Notes: generated by a model not told the origin, from the letters alone. Positions 36,516-45,524 are shown, counted from the stretch's first letter. The stretch: 64,000 bases of DNA from Megasphaera paucivorans (GCF_900103535.1 NZ_FNHQ01000005.1:1-64000), one strand, 5' to 3'. Made by a program: numbers and translations.

Positions 36516-37514
36516 CTATTTATCCGTGATTTTGCCGATATTTTTGATTTCGATGGAAATAGTCCCATTGGGATTATTAACAAATTCGATATATTCCTGA
36601 TTTTCAAAATAAGCTGCCGGAAATATAACTTCGATTCCGGTATCCGTCTTGATTTTATGATTTTTTCCGGTCTTGACGGCAACCTGCTTTTCTACCTTCA
36701 CATCAACCGGCAGTTTTTCCTCTGCCACCTGGGTTTCAAAAGCCTGCTGCATCTCGCGGGAATCGGAAAATACTTCTTTTCCCAATGCCACCGGAGAAAA
36801 TCCATCAGATACGGCTGCGTTCTCCATAATATAACTTTTCGCCTTGGAAAGCGCTACCGCGGAATTAGCCCCATATTCCTTTGCCACCTTGCCGACCGTT
36901 TGATTGACTTTTTTAATAGCATCTTTAGCCGAGATCTGCGTCGTGCACTGCAATACACGGTCTGCCAGAACAAACACCTCTTGCCCGTCTATGATCCGTT
37001 TCTTATCAAATAAGCGGATCGACAAATCATCGCACCGAATGACTGCATAGGACTCTATCTTCTGTGTCACATTAGGCAAAATAGCAAAATGGCGGATAAG
37101 CTGATTGGAGATCCTGCCGTCCGTCCGGTTCACTTCATGCGTATACGCCGTCTTATGCCCTAACAGCAATACCGCCACATACGGGATATCATTATCCGTA
37201 TAATCAACCACCACCAGATCAACCGACGCCGTCTCCTCGCTCCCCGACAGTCCTTCATACAGCGTATTTGCCACCTCCGCCGTAAAGGAAGCAAACTCCA
37301 TCTGCTCGCTCCTATACTGCTGCAAGCGCAGTTTAAACGGACTGGACTCATAAAAAATACCCGTTTGGCTGGCGGAATCATTCTGCGCCCGTTCTATATG
37401 TTTCTCTAAAAATATATCTACCTCTCCACGAGAAAAATCCAGTTCTTCCTGCGATAAAATACACACGCCTGAATTAAAATCCAAAATATGGAGAATTCCT
37501 TTGCGAATCATCAT
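36516..37514 (-). CDS. Nucleoid-associated protein, NdpA/YejK family
   Basis: A 332-residue cytoplasmic protein of the 37-kDa nucleoid-associated family: N-terminal HILDFNSGVCILSQEELD, central VVVDYTDNDIPYVAVLLLGHKTAYTH (only part shown as family mark: ILLLG and YTH), and C-terminal GIEVIFPAAYFEN. The family binds DNA in enterobacteria but has no settled function; in other Firmicutes it often sits with mobile or defence genes. The start at 37514 follows AGAGGTGA; a GTG 12 bases earlier is less likely. Divergent from the helicase-exonuclease gene over 172 bases. Confidence 0.78.
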   Translation of the reverse strand: MMIRKGILHILDFNSGVCILSQEELDFSRGEVDIFLEKHIERAQNDSASQTGIFYESSPFKLRLQQYRSEQMEFASFTAEVANTLYEGLSGSEETASVDLVVVDYTDNDIPYVAVLLLGHKTAYTHEVNRTDGRISNQLIRHFAILPNVTQKIESYAVIRCDDLSIRLFDKKRIIDGQEVFVLADRVLQCTTQISAKDAIKKVNQTVGKVAKEYGANSAVALSKAKSYIMENAAVSDGFSPVALGKEVFSDSREMQQAFETQVAEEKLPVDVKVEKQVAVKTGKNHKIKTDTGIEVIFPAAYFENQEYIEFVNNPNGTISIEIKNIGKITDK

Positions 37515-37686
37515 AATAAAAATCACCTCTGCCTAAGGCAGTATACCACCGGAAACCGCTATCATGCAAGAAAAAAAATGTGCCGCATTTGCCGCAGCAC
37601 CACCCTGCACGCACAGGGACAAGTATGGTATGATAGATGGTATATACAAGTCCTGCCCCAAGGAACCGAAAAGGAAGTGTTATACT

Positions 37687-40305
37687 ATGCTTGATCTGTC
37701 TCAATTAAACCCTGCCCAGCGCCAAGTAGTAGAAGAATGGGACCGCAACATCCTGCTCATCGCCTCTGCCGGTACCGGCAAAACCAATACGCTGGCCTAT
37801 CGGGTTGCTTACGGCATCGAATCGGGACGTGCCAAACCGGAGGAAATTCTGTGTCTCACCTTCACCAATAAAGCCTGTCGTGAAATGCGGGAACGCATTA
37901 TATCCTGTGTCCGCGAAAACGGTACCCGCGTCGTAGTGCGCACCTTTCATAGTTTCTGCTCCGACGTCGTCCGCTCGGAAGCAAAACGGCACTCCGATCT
38001 ATATGCGGACTATATGATCTTCGATGAAGAGGACTGCAAGGAAATCATCGCCTCCCTATATCCGGACTATGCCGTGCATGCCCTGCAAAGCTTCATCGAC
38101 CTCGTCAAAGAAAGCCGGCCCGCCTATGACTATTACTCGGAGGATGCCGCCCATGACTATCAGCAGACCATTGCCCGCCTGTATGTCGAAAAGGAAGCAC
38201 GCCTGCGTGAAATATGCGCTGCTTCCCGGCACACGCTGGACGAAGGACTGTATACCCTGCTGAAAACCTCCGGCGAAACCTTCGTCATGACCTATAATGC
38301 CGCTCTCCGTGATACACACGGTCTTGATTTCAACGATCTCATCATTACCGCCTATGAATGCTTCAAAAACGAAACGATTCGCACGACCTGGCAGAACCGC
38401 TTCACGTATATCAATATTGATGAAGTCCAAGACACGAGCGAGCTGGAATATCATATTCTCGCTTCGATTTTCGGACACAATAGGATACTGCTTTGCGGCG
38501 ACTATTTTCAAACCGTATATGAATGGCGCGGGTCCCATCCCAAGGCCATACTCGCCAGTTTCAAAGCAGACTATGATCCGCGCTGCATCCTGTTCAACAA
38601 AAACTACCGTTCCACGCAGACGCTGCTGCACGCTGCCGCAGACTGCCTGAAAAATTTATTTGGTTCCGAAACGGTCACCGCGATGTATACCAAGGATCCG
38701 GAAACACCCCCGGAACAAACAATCGGCAGCCGGATCACGATCAAATCCTGCCGCAATATTACCGAGGAAGCCCGCTGGATCTATCGCCGCATACAGGAAA
38801 TCCGCAGCCTTTCCGAAGATCCCGCCATACTATCTAAAATCTGTATTCTCACACGCGTTAACCGATACAACAGGCAGCTCAGCCAGCAATTGGATTTTCT
38901 GAATCGACAGCATACAGAAACCGCACCCCTGGACTTTATGCTCGTCGACGAATTCAAATTCTTCCGCCGCCAGGAAATAAAAGATGTGCTGGCTTTTGCC
39001 AAAGTAAGCATCAATCCCCATGACACAATCAGTATGACGCGTATCATAAAGCGATTTGTTCCGGGCATCGGCAGCGCCGCACTCCAAACCATTGCCTCCG
39101 AAGACTGGAAAAAGGCCGGCATCCGCCTTACAGATTATCTGGATTCCTCTACGCTGAACCAGAAAGATGCCTTTGCCGTACTGGAACAAGAACTGGAGAA
39201 AGAAAACATCGTTGTCTTTGACGTAGAATCTACGGGTGTTGATACCCTAACCGATGAAATCATTCAAATAGCCGGTATCCGTCTTGACAAAACAGGAAAC
39301 ATAAAAGAAAAATTCATGCACTTGCTCAAGTTAAAGGATAAAACAACCGTCGGTGATTCCGTGTGGATCCACCATTTTACCGATGAACAACTGCAGCAGC
39401 AGGGAGAAGAACCGGAAACCGTATTAGCCGCCTTTCTTTCTTTTATACAGGGAGCCGTACTCGTAGGACACAACGTTTCCTATGATATCCATATTCTCAA
39501 AAGTTATCTGGGCCGGCTGCACATGGCGCAGCCACAGTATCTTACCTATTACGATACACTGGATATATTCCGCCGTTTCCATCCCAATTTAAAAAATCAT
39601 ACACTGGAATACTTGGGCCGGTATTTCCACGTGACCCATCGCTCATCTCATGATGCTGCCGACGATATTCTGGCAACAGCGGAGCTGCTATGGTATGCCG
39701 TATCTCACGATATTCGCCCGACAGCGGCAGTACGCCGGGCCTATACGGAAAAATACCTGGAAAAATTCAAGCCGGCAGCCGCGGTTCTGCAGGCGCTGCG
39801 GCAAAAAGCAGCGGTCCTGCGTCCCTGTGATTTTCTCTTTGAAGTCATTAAAACCACCGGCATTGTCACCTATTACGAAAAAAAAGGAGAAGAAAACCGG
39901 GTAGAAAATTTGCGTTCTCTTTACCGCAAGGCCAAAGAACAGGATATCCCCGGCCAAACGTCTCATGATGCCCTGCTCAGTCTGCTTACCTACACTGCGT
40001 TATCCAATACGGAACTGGATATGCTGCTCGCTAAAAAGCCAAAAATACCGATCATCACCATCCATCAGGCCAAAGGCAGCGAATTTGACTATGTCTTCCT
40101 TGCCGGCATGCAGCAAGGCACTTTCCCAACAGGGTTCGCCTTAAAAACCAACGACCTGGATGAAGAAAAACGTCTCTTTTACGTAGCCGTGACCCGGGCC
40201 AAGAAGAAATTATCCATCACCTGGTGCCAGCAAAGCCGCAATACAGAACACACACAAAGTCAGTTTTTAAATACCCTGCCCAGTATCTATACCGACTACG
40301 AATGA
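37687..40305 (+). CDS. UvrD/PcrA-like superfamily 1 helicase with a nested DEDDh 3'-5' exonuclease domain
   Basis: An 872-residue fusion. SF1 helicase motifs run in order: Walker A ASAGTGKTNT (about 30), Ia LTFTNKACREM, II NIDEVQDTSE, III CGDYFQTVYEWRGS, IV NYRSTQT (about 305), then a 2A segment ending GIGSAAL. At about 505-675, where UvrD has its 2B subdomain, a complete DnaQ-type exonuclease is inserted: ExoI VVFDVESTG, ExoII VGHNVSYDIHIL, ExoIII HDAADDILATAELL. Helicase motifs V (ITIHQAKGSEFDYVF, about 790) and VI (RLFYVAVTRAKKKL) follow. All DEDDh and helicase catalytic residues are visible. The start at 37687 marks the helicase N-terminus; upstream in-frame codons are rejected. Role not known: DNA repair or defence. 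Confidence 0.9.
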   Translation: MLDLSQLNPAQRQVVEEWDRNILLIASAGTGKTNTLAYRVAYGIESGRAKPEEILCLTFTNKACREMRERIISCVRENGTRVVVRTFHSFCSDVVRSEAKRHSDLYADYMIFDEEDCKEIIASLYPDYAVHALQSFIDLVKESRPAYDYYSEDAAHDYQQTIARLYVEKEARLREICAASRHTLDEGLYTLLKTSGETFVMTYNAALRDTHGLDFNDLIITAYECFKNETIRTTWQNRFTYINIDEVQDTSELEYHILASIFGHNRILLCGDYFQTVYEWRGSHPKAILASFKADYDPRCILFNKNYRSTQTLLHAAADCLKNLFGSETVTAMYTKDPETPPEQTIGSRITIKSCRNITEEARWIYRRIQEIRSLSEDPAILSKICILTRVNRYNRQLSQQLDFLNRQHTETAPLDFMLVDEFKFFRRQEIKDVLAFAKVSINPHDTISMTRIIKRFVPGIGSAALQTIASEDWKKAGIRLTDYLDSSTLNQKDAFAVLEQELEKENIVVFDVESTGVDTLTDEIIQIAGIRLDKTGNIKEKFMHLLKLKDKTTVGDSVWIHHFTDEQLQQQGEEPETVLAAFLSFIQGAVLVGHNVSYDIHILKSYLGRLHMAQPQYLTYYDTLDIFRRFHPNLKNHTLEYLGRYFHVTHRSSHDAADDILATAELLWYAVSHDIRPTAAVRRAYTEKYLEKFKPAAAVLQALRQKAAVLRPCDFLFEVIKTTGIVTYYEKKGEENRVENLRSLYRKAKEQDIPGQTSHDALLSLLTYTALSNTELDMLLAKKPKIPIITIHQAKGSEFDYVFLAGMQQGTFPTGFALKTNDLDEEKRLFYVAVTRAKKKLSITWCQQSRNTEHTQSQFLNTLPSIYTDYE

Positions 40306-40320
40306 TCCAGACGCCGGCAT

Positions 40321-42255
40321 CTATTCTTCAAAACAGTTGTACATCGTATGATATCGGTAAGACAACGTATCCCCGGACTTCCCGTAGCGGTTTTTCAATA
40401 TGGCCAGCTCAATGCTGCGAATGGGATGTGCGCTCTCTATGTCGTTATAGGTCTCTCCGGCCAGCTGCATGCTGATGAGCACATCACTGGAATGTTCGAT
40501 GGCCCCAAGTTCCTTTATCTCACCGGGAGAAGCATACGCATAGGTACCGCCGTCTACACTGTCTACCCCGGAAACAGCAACCACAGGGACCTTGAAATCC
40601 CGGCTGATCCGCTTCAATTCCAATACGGCCTTATTGGTATTCTGCCGATCGTTCATCCGTTCATCATACGGCGACAGCCGGTGAATATAATCGACGATCA
40701 CCACGGGGCGGCGGCCGGTAAAACGGATATGCTTGTCCACCATTTTCCGGATATCTTCTACTCCGATATCCCCCAAGCCTTCACTGATATACACATGACC
40801 GGCATATGTTTTATACGTTTCAATCGCGGCATTGATCAAATCTATCTCTTCTTGATCATAAGAGGTATACCGGCGGCCCGTGCTGATAGCCCGCGCCGTC
40901 TTGGCCAGTTTGGCCTCCGCCGACTGCTGCATGGCCTTTTCAAAGGTAATGCGGGAAATACTCTTAGCCATTAACGCGGACCGGCCGGTCTCCAGAGAAA
41001 AGAAAATGACATCGGAGCCGCCCTTTTCGGCATGCTCTCCTTTGCCTGCCGCAATTTGGTCGGCCATCTGCAGCACAAACGTCGTCTTTCCCAGCGAACC
41101 GGCGGCACTGATAATATACAGTCCTTCATACAGGCCGCCGTCCAGCACTGCATCCAACTTGGCAAACCCTGTAGGTATAATGGAAGCATGGACGCTGGTA
41201 TTGATGGCACGAATGAAAGACGGTATATGATTCAGCATACTATTTTGCAAATATCCTTCTTTGTCGACCTCCCGCGCCGGTTCCTCGATACTTTCATTCT
41301 CCACCACGATCGTCCGGAACCCATCCCGTGCTTCTACCAACGCCTCACTGGCATCCTTATACGGTCCCGTCAAGTTGACACAATAAAAGGGAATATTCAT
41401 CTGCTTCAAGGCGATCTGCAGTTCTCGGGACGCAGACCGGCCCTGGGAATCGTTATCCATGGCAATAAGCAGTGGATGCTTGGGACGGCACGTCTTCAGC
41501 AATTCAATAAACTTGTTGATATTAGAGGTCGTACCCAAGGCCACCGCATCTCCGCCGACTTCCATAATGCTCAGCGCATCGAGTTCGCCCTCCACGACGA
41601 ATACGGGCTGCTGGGCATTTTTGATGGCAATCGCATTATAAATCGAATTCGGGCCAGTTTTGCGATACCGTTCGTTCGATGCCGTATCTGTATTGCGAGC
41701 GATAAATCCCGATTTATTTTTAGGGATAATGACAGCTTTCCAGACCTTGCCGCCTGTCCCCCGCGTATAATTGGGATCATAGCCGAGCCCGGCCCACTGA
41801 ATAATCTCATCACTTAACCCCCGCTGATGCAGATAGTTTATTTCCCCTATACGCTTGGCACACGCCTTGAAATACTCCGTATAATCTACAGCGCCGCGGC
41901 GCCGCATCATAGCCTCACGCCGTTCCCGCAGTCCCTCATAGAGAGGCCATGCTTCGGGAACAGTTTGTTCATCTTCATCCACTACCACGTCAAAAAGCTC
42001 GCAAGCCCGCCGAAAAACGGCTTCTCTGTCGGATATATCCTCCAACACGCGAATCACATCAAAAATATCATAATCTACACCGCAGCCAAAACAATGTACT
42101 CTGTTCCGCTTTTCATTAAACCGCATCGATTGAATTTCTTTTTCCGCATGAAGTGGATTCAAACACGGAAACGAATCACTCGTACTAATCCCGCGATTTT
42201 TCAAATACTGTCCCAACTGTCCGCGAATAAACTCCACTGCCGCATCCCGCTTCAT
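40321..42255 (-). CDS. T7 gp4-like primase-helicase (CHC2 zinc finger, TOPRIM, DnaB-type ATPase)
   Basis: A 644-residue protein in phage primase-helicase order: CHC2 zinc finger (C31, H36, C55, C58), a TOPRIM domain (VVEGELDALSI with E222; MDND with D267/D269), and a RecA/DnaB-type ATPase (IPTGFAKLDAVL, Walker A AAGSLGKT at 384-391, VDYIHRLS as Walker B, and a C-terminal ILKNRYGKSG). GGGAGG precedes the ATG at 42255. It ends 15 bases from the opposite helicase-exonuclease gene. No integrase, terminase or capsid gene is near, so it is either a domesticated phage or element gene or part of a compact unknown unit. Confidence 0.9.
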   Translation of the reverse strand: MKRDAAVEFIRGQLGQYLKNRGISTSDSFPCLNPLHAEKEIQSMRFNEKRNRVHCFGCGVDYDIFDVIRVLEDISDREAVFRRACELFDVVVDEDEQTVPEAWPLYEGLRERREAMMRRRGAVDYTEYFKACAKRIGEINYLHQRGLSDEIIQWAGLGYDPNYTRGTGGKVWKAVIIPKNKSGFIARNTDTASNERYRKTGPNSIYNAIAIKNAQQPVFVVEGELDALSIMEVGGDAVALGTTSNINKFIELLKTCRPKHPLLIAMDNDSQGRSASRELQIALKQMNIPFYCVNLTGPYKDASEALVEARDGFRTIVVENESIEEPAREVDKEGYLQNSMLNHIPSFIRAINTSVHASIIPTGFAKLDAVLDGGLYEGLYIISAAGSLGKTTFVLQMADQIAAGKGEHAEKGGSDVIFFSLETGRSALMAKSISRITFEKAMQQSAEAKLAKTARAISTGRRYTSYDQEEIDLINAAIETYKTYAGHVYISEGLGDIGVEDIRKMVDKHIRFTGRRPVVIVDYIHRLSPYDERMNDRQNTNKAVLELKRISRDFKVPVVAVSGVDSVDGGTYAYASPGEIKELGAIEHSSDVLISMQLAGETYNDIESAHPIRSIELAILKNRYGKSGDTLSYRYHTMYNCFEE

Positions 42256-42389
42256 AAAAAAACCTCCCATGTATGCTGTATTTAAAAACGCCGGTCCCTT
42301 CCCTGCCTGTTTCTTCTGCATCAATTGCCGGGTACGAGTTCCGTCCGGCGGCGACCTAAAAACAGCTGCTTTTTGGCTATACACATAGT

Positions 42390-42395
42390 ATTATA
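42390..42395 (-). promoter_or_regulatory. Possible -10 of the primase-helicase gene
   Basis: Minus strand TATAAT at 42395-42390, 135 bases before the start codon. No good -35 is seen at the right distance, so this is weak. Confidence 0.3.
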
Positions 42396-42473
42396 TCGCG
42401 CAACGGCCAAATACACCACATAAAAACGTGAATATATCACACAAAACAAAAAAGCTTTTATGCTATCATTTTT

Positions 42474-42488
42474 GACACTGACAGTGTC
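42474..42488. promoter_or_regulatory. 15-nt perfect palindrome upstream of the aminotransferase promoter
   Basis: GACACTGACAGTGTC is symmetric about one central base. TTGACACTG, which includes its left arm, recurs at 42532 as the -35 of the aminotransferase promoter. A dimeric regulator site is likely; the regulator is unknown. Confidence 0.45.
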
Positions 42489-42531
42489 TATGTTAAGCCT
42501 GCCACCATGGAATACTTATATATAACATCTG

Positions 42532-42560
42532 TTGACACTGCACAAAAGTCCCTTTATAAT
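42532..42560 (+). promoter_or_regulatory. Consensus promoter of the aminotransferase gene
   Basis: Plus strand: perfect -35 TTGACA at 42532-42537, 17-base spacer, perfect -10 TATAAT at 42555-42560. Expected start near 42567, giving a leader of about 85 bases that contains a terminator-like hairpin. Confidence 0.85.
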
Positions 42561-42590
42561 AGAAAAATCAAATGTATAAATTTATAGGCA

Positions 42591-42627
42591 AAGACGCTGT
42601 GATTTAGGGGAATCACGGCGTCTTTTT
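42591..42627 (+). terminator. Leader terminator (attenuator) ahead of the aminotransferase gene
   Basis: A 14-bp stem with one wobble pair (42591-42604 with 42611-42624) followed by T5, lying between the promoter and the GGAGGGGG ribosome site at about 42634. Full strength here would stop nearly all transcription, so regulated readthrough is likely. No riboswitch class was recognised. Confidence 0.65.
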
Positions 42628-42651
42628 GTATGTGGAGGGGGAAACAAGTAC

Positions 42652-43827
42652 ATGAAAAAATTATCGTCACTGCTTGATCATATGCCGCCAAAGGGAATCG
42701 GCATCGTTACGGAAAAAGCAAAAAAAATGGAACAAGAGGGCGCCAGCGACATGATCTATATGACCAGCGGCCGTCCTGATTTCGATACGCCGGACTATAT
42801 CAAAGAAGCCTGTATACAAAGCCTGCGCAGCGGCAACACCTCGTATACGCCGACGCAAGGCCAGCTGAATCTCCGCACCGCCATCGCCGGTAACCTCGCC
42901 AAAGAGTACCAGCTGTCGTATACAGCCGATGAAATCGTCGTAACCTCCGGCTTATCCGAAGCGGTGTATGACGTATTGAACGCATTGGTCGAAGAAGGCG
43001 ACGAAGTCCTGCTGCCCGATCCCTGCTGGCCTTCTTACAACGGCATCTGTCATATGCTTAAAGCTGGCATCGTAGAATACAGTCTGCAGGCCGACAATGA
43101 TTTTCAACTTTCAACAGAAGAATTGGAACAGCGTATAACGGCAAAAACAAAGGTGCTGGTCTTGATTACTCCGCATAATCCGACAGGCACGGTCCTAACT
43201 AGGGAAACCTTGGAAAAAATTGCCGCCCTTGCCCAAAAATATGACTTTTATGTTGTTGCCGATGAAATATATAACCGCATTCTATATGATGATCTGGAAG
43301 CTCCCAGCATCGCGGCACTGCCGGGCATGAAAGAACGGACGCTTACCTTGAACGGCTTTTCCAAGATATACTCCATGACCGGCTGGCGTGTCGGGTATGT
43401 GGCCAGTTCGCCGGCGCTCATCGAAGCGGTAACCGCGATACACAGCTACGGCTCCAGCTGCCTTCCCGGCTTTATTCAAGACGCGTGTGTTACGGCACTG
43501 CAGGAAGAAGATGAATCGATCGCACACATGCAGGCAGAATATAAAAAAAGACGGGATTATGTATTTCAAGCCATAAATGAAATAGACGGACTCTCTTGTC
43601 CCAAACCCACAGGTGCTTTCTATGCTTGGATAGATATACAGGCATTGCACCTGAGTGCCCAGGAGGCCTCCGACTTTTTCATGAAAAACGCCCATGTAGC
43701 CTTAGTCCCGGGAAATGTCTTTGGCTCCGCTTGCGGAAACACGTATCTGCGGATGTCCTATGCAGCCAGTTTAGACATCATCAAAGAAGCCTGCCGGCGG
43801 ATGAAAGCCGCCGTAGAAGCACGGTAA
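42652..43827 (+). CDS. Pyridoxal-phosphate-dependent aminotransferase, class I/II
   Basis: A 391-residue fold-type I aminotransferase, AspC/PatA-like. Conserved features: YTPTQGQLNLRTAIA, LLPDPCWPSY, VLITPHNPTGTV, the Asp/Tyr pair VADEIYNRI, the PLP lysine in LNGFSKIYSMTGWRVGY, and the C-terminal LRMSYAA carrying the substrate arginine. Substrate (aspartate, alanine, aromatic or methionine-derived) cannot be fixed. It is followed by a remnant of an amino-acid binding protein, and has a strong promoter with an attenuator-like leader. Confidence 0.9.
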   Translation: MKKLSSLLDHMPPKGIGIVTEKAKKMEQEGASDMIYMTSGRPDFDTPDYIKEACIQSLRSGNTSYTPTQGQLNLRTAIAGNLAKEYQLSYTADEIVVTSGLSEAVYDVLNALVEEGDEVLLPDPCWPSYNGICHMLKAGIVEYSLQADNDFQLSTEELEQRITAKTKVLVLITPHNPTGTVLTRETLEKIAALAQKYDFYVVADEIYNRILYDDLEAPSIAALPGMKERTLTLNGFSKIYSMTGWRVGYVASSPALIEAVTAIHSYGSSCLPGFIQDACVTALQEEDESIAHMQAEYKKRRDYVFQAINEIDGLSCPKPTGAFYAWIDIQALHLSAQEASDFFMKNAHVALVPGNVFGSACGNTYLRMSYAASLDIIKEACRRMKAAVEAR

Positions 43828-43854
43828 GCACATATTTTTATAACACAGCAAGAG

Positions 43855-43900
43855 CAACGACGCTTTGTATCTGAGGGGAAATCAAAGCGCCGTTGTTTTT
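43855..43900 (+). terminator. Terminator of the aminotransferase gene
   Basis: A 12-bp stem with one wobble pair (43855-43866 with 43884-43895) followed by T5, 27 bases past the stop codon. Its arms and GAGGGG loop resemble those of the leader hairpin upstream of the same gene. Confidence 0.8.
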
Positions 43901-44219
43901 ATATGCAAAAAAAGCCAACATCAAACTGAAATTCACAGAATTCCCAACGAACACGGAAAGCCTGTCGGCCATGAGTTCCGGACGTGCCGCGGCTTACAGC
44001 ACGGACTCTTCCATCCTGAATAGTATGAAAACGCCGGACATGATGATCCTGCCAGAAAAATTTGCGCCGCAGGACTATGGCATTGCCGTACGCAAAGACA
44101 ACAATGCCCTGCTGCAGGAGCTAAATAAAGTCATCCAGCAGATGAAGGCTTCGGGAGAACTCGAATCCCTGATAAAGAAAAATGATTTAGTAGATTTCCA
44201 CGGAGAAGGGGAAGAGTAA
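43893..44219 (+). pseudogene. Remnant of an amino-acid ABC transporter substrate-binding protein (C-terminal part)
   Basis: An open frame of about 108 codons matching only the C-terminal lobe of a family 3 solute-binding protein: LSAMSSGRAAAYSTDSSIL, then EKFAPQDYGIAVRKDN, then ELNKVIQQMKASGE. Signal peptide and first lobe are absent; homology begins immediately after the aminotransferase terminator, and no ribosome site or ATG is present. A deletion has probably removed the rest, along with any permease and ATPase genes. Confidence 0.8.
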
Positions 44220-44250
44220 CTCCTTCACTCTATAGCATCCCATACGCAAA

Positions 44251-44306
44251 GACAGCCGGAAATCGTTGTATCTATTGGGGTATAGATACAACGATTTCCG
44301 GCTGTC
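44251..44306. terminator. 24-bp perfect hairpin between convergent genes
   Basis: Arms 44251-44274 and 44283-44306 pair perfectly over 24 bp, 8-base loop. It lies between the binding-protein remnant and the oppositely oriented Fe-alcohol dehydrogenase. No strong T-tract on either side, like the 25-bp hairpin at 28626. Confidence 0.6.
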
Positions 44307-44394
44307 TGCCATGTACATATATAAAGGAAATATATAAAAAATTCCCGTAAACCAGCGAACTGCAACAGTATCGCGGAGGTTCTCCTCCTTGCGA

Positions 44395-45483
44395 TCAGCC
44401 TAATGTACCGTAAATATGAGCGACCAGTTCCGCGGTTACATCATAGGAGGTATGCTGCACTGCTTTAGTCGGCATCGTCAATTTTGTAAATTGGTCGATT
44501 TCTTCTTGGGTAAGTACCACCGTATCCGGCATCAGTTGTTTCATGAGCGCCGTGAATTCCGCCAGCCCGCTCACGTCCAAAAGTTCCCAGATCGTATCGA
44601 CTTTATCCGGCATCGTTTCGCTCATGTATTTCATATACTGGGGAAATAGTATCCCATTGGCCCGGCCATGTGTCAGCCCTTTATAATAGGTCAGCGGATA
44701 ACCCATGCCATGGATCAAGGTCGTGCCGGTCTGGGCAATGACGATACCTGCCAGCGTCGAGCCGTACATCAGGTCCTCCCGGGCATCATAGGTCAGCGGT
44801 CCGCCCAATGCCGGCAGCTGGGAACCCAGAAAACGCATTGCTTCTTCCGCCCATACATCACTGACCGGCGTCGCCGTGCGGGCCATATACCCTTCCACCG
44901 CATGCGATACGGCGTCGATAGCCGTATCCACGGTAACCGACTCCGAAACGCCCAGGGTAAACGCCGGATCTGCGAAGGACAGCGTCGGGAAAATAAGCGG
45001 ATCTGCTACGGATTGTTTGGTCCCTGCGTGTGGATTCGTGAGTATCGCCGCTTTGGTCACTTCGCTTCCCGTTCCGGCGGTCGTCGGGACGGCAACAATA
45101 GGCAGCGCGTTGTTGTAGGGCCCGGTAAAAAGCTGTGTGTCGTCCAACTCGTTGGTACATAATAAAGCAATGACTTTCCCGGCATCCATCGGCGAGCCGC
45201 CGCCGATAGCCACCACAAACTCCACCTGTTCCGCTCTGCCTATGGCGGCAGCGCGGCGTACCGTTTCAATGGACGGATTGCTTTCCACTTCATCAAATAC
45301 GACCCAGGAAATATGCAGTGCCTCCAGCACATCGACAACAGCCTGCTGTGACCCATTCACTTTGGCAGAATGACGGCCCGTCACCAAAAGTGCTTTTTTT
45401 CCGAGCCGTGCCAGTGCCGCTCCGGACTGGGCAATGCAATCTCTGCCAAAAAATAATGTTGTCGGCATTTCATACGTAAACAT
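44395..45483 (-). CDS. Iron-containing alcohol dehydrogenase
   Basis: A 362-residue group III Fe-ADH. The NAD loop AIGGGSPMDAGKV and VPTTAGTGSEVTK are present, as are metal ligands in DTAIDAVSHAVEGY and the HGMGYPLTYYKGLTHGRANG segment with its histidines. It reduces an aldehyde or oxidises an alcohol with NAD(P)H. It follows the class III aminotransferase on the same strand after a hairpin. If that aminotransferase makes malonate semialdehyde from beta-alanine, this enzyme could reduce it to 3-hydroxypropionate; that is inference from context. Confidence 0.88.
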   Translation of the reverse strand: MFTYEMPTTLFFGRDCIAQSGAALARLGKKALLVTGRHSAKVNGSQQAVVDVLEALHISWVVFDEVESNPSIETVRRAAAIGRAEQVEFVVAIGGGSPMDAGKVIALLCTNELDDTQLFTGPYNNALPIVAVPTTAGTGSEVTKAAILTNPHAGTKQSVADPLIFPTLSFADPAFTLGVSESVTVDTAIDAVSHAVEGYMARTATPVSDVWAEEAMRFLGSQLPALGGPLTYDAREDLMYGSTLAGIVIAQTGTTLIHGMGYPLTYYKGLTHGRANGILFPQYMKYMSETMPDKVDTIWELLDVSGLAEFTALMKQLMPDTVVLTQEEIDQFTKLTMPTKAVQHTSYDVTAELVAHIYGTLG

Positions 45484-45524
45484 ACGATCATCTCCATGCA
45501 GTAATAAGTATATAGAAAATTTCC

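Noticed and set aside
36516-42255. Prophage or integrative element
   Set aside because: Only replication-type and helicase genes are present. No integrase, attachment repeats, tRNA junction or structural genes were seen.
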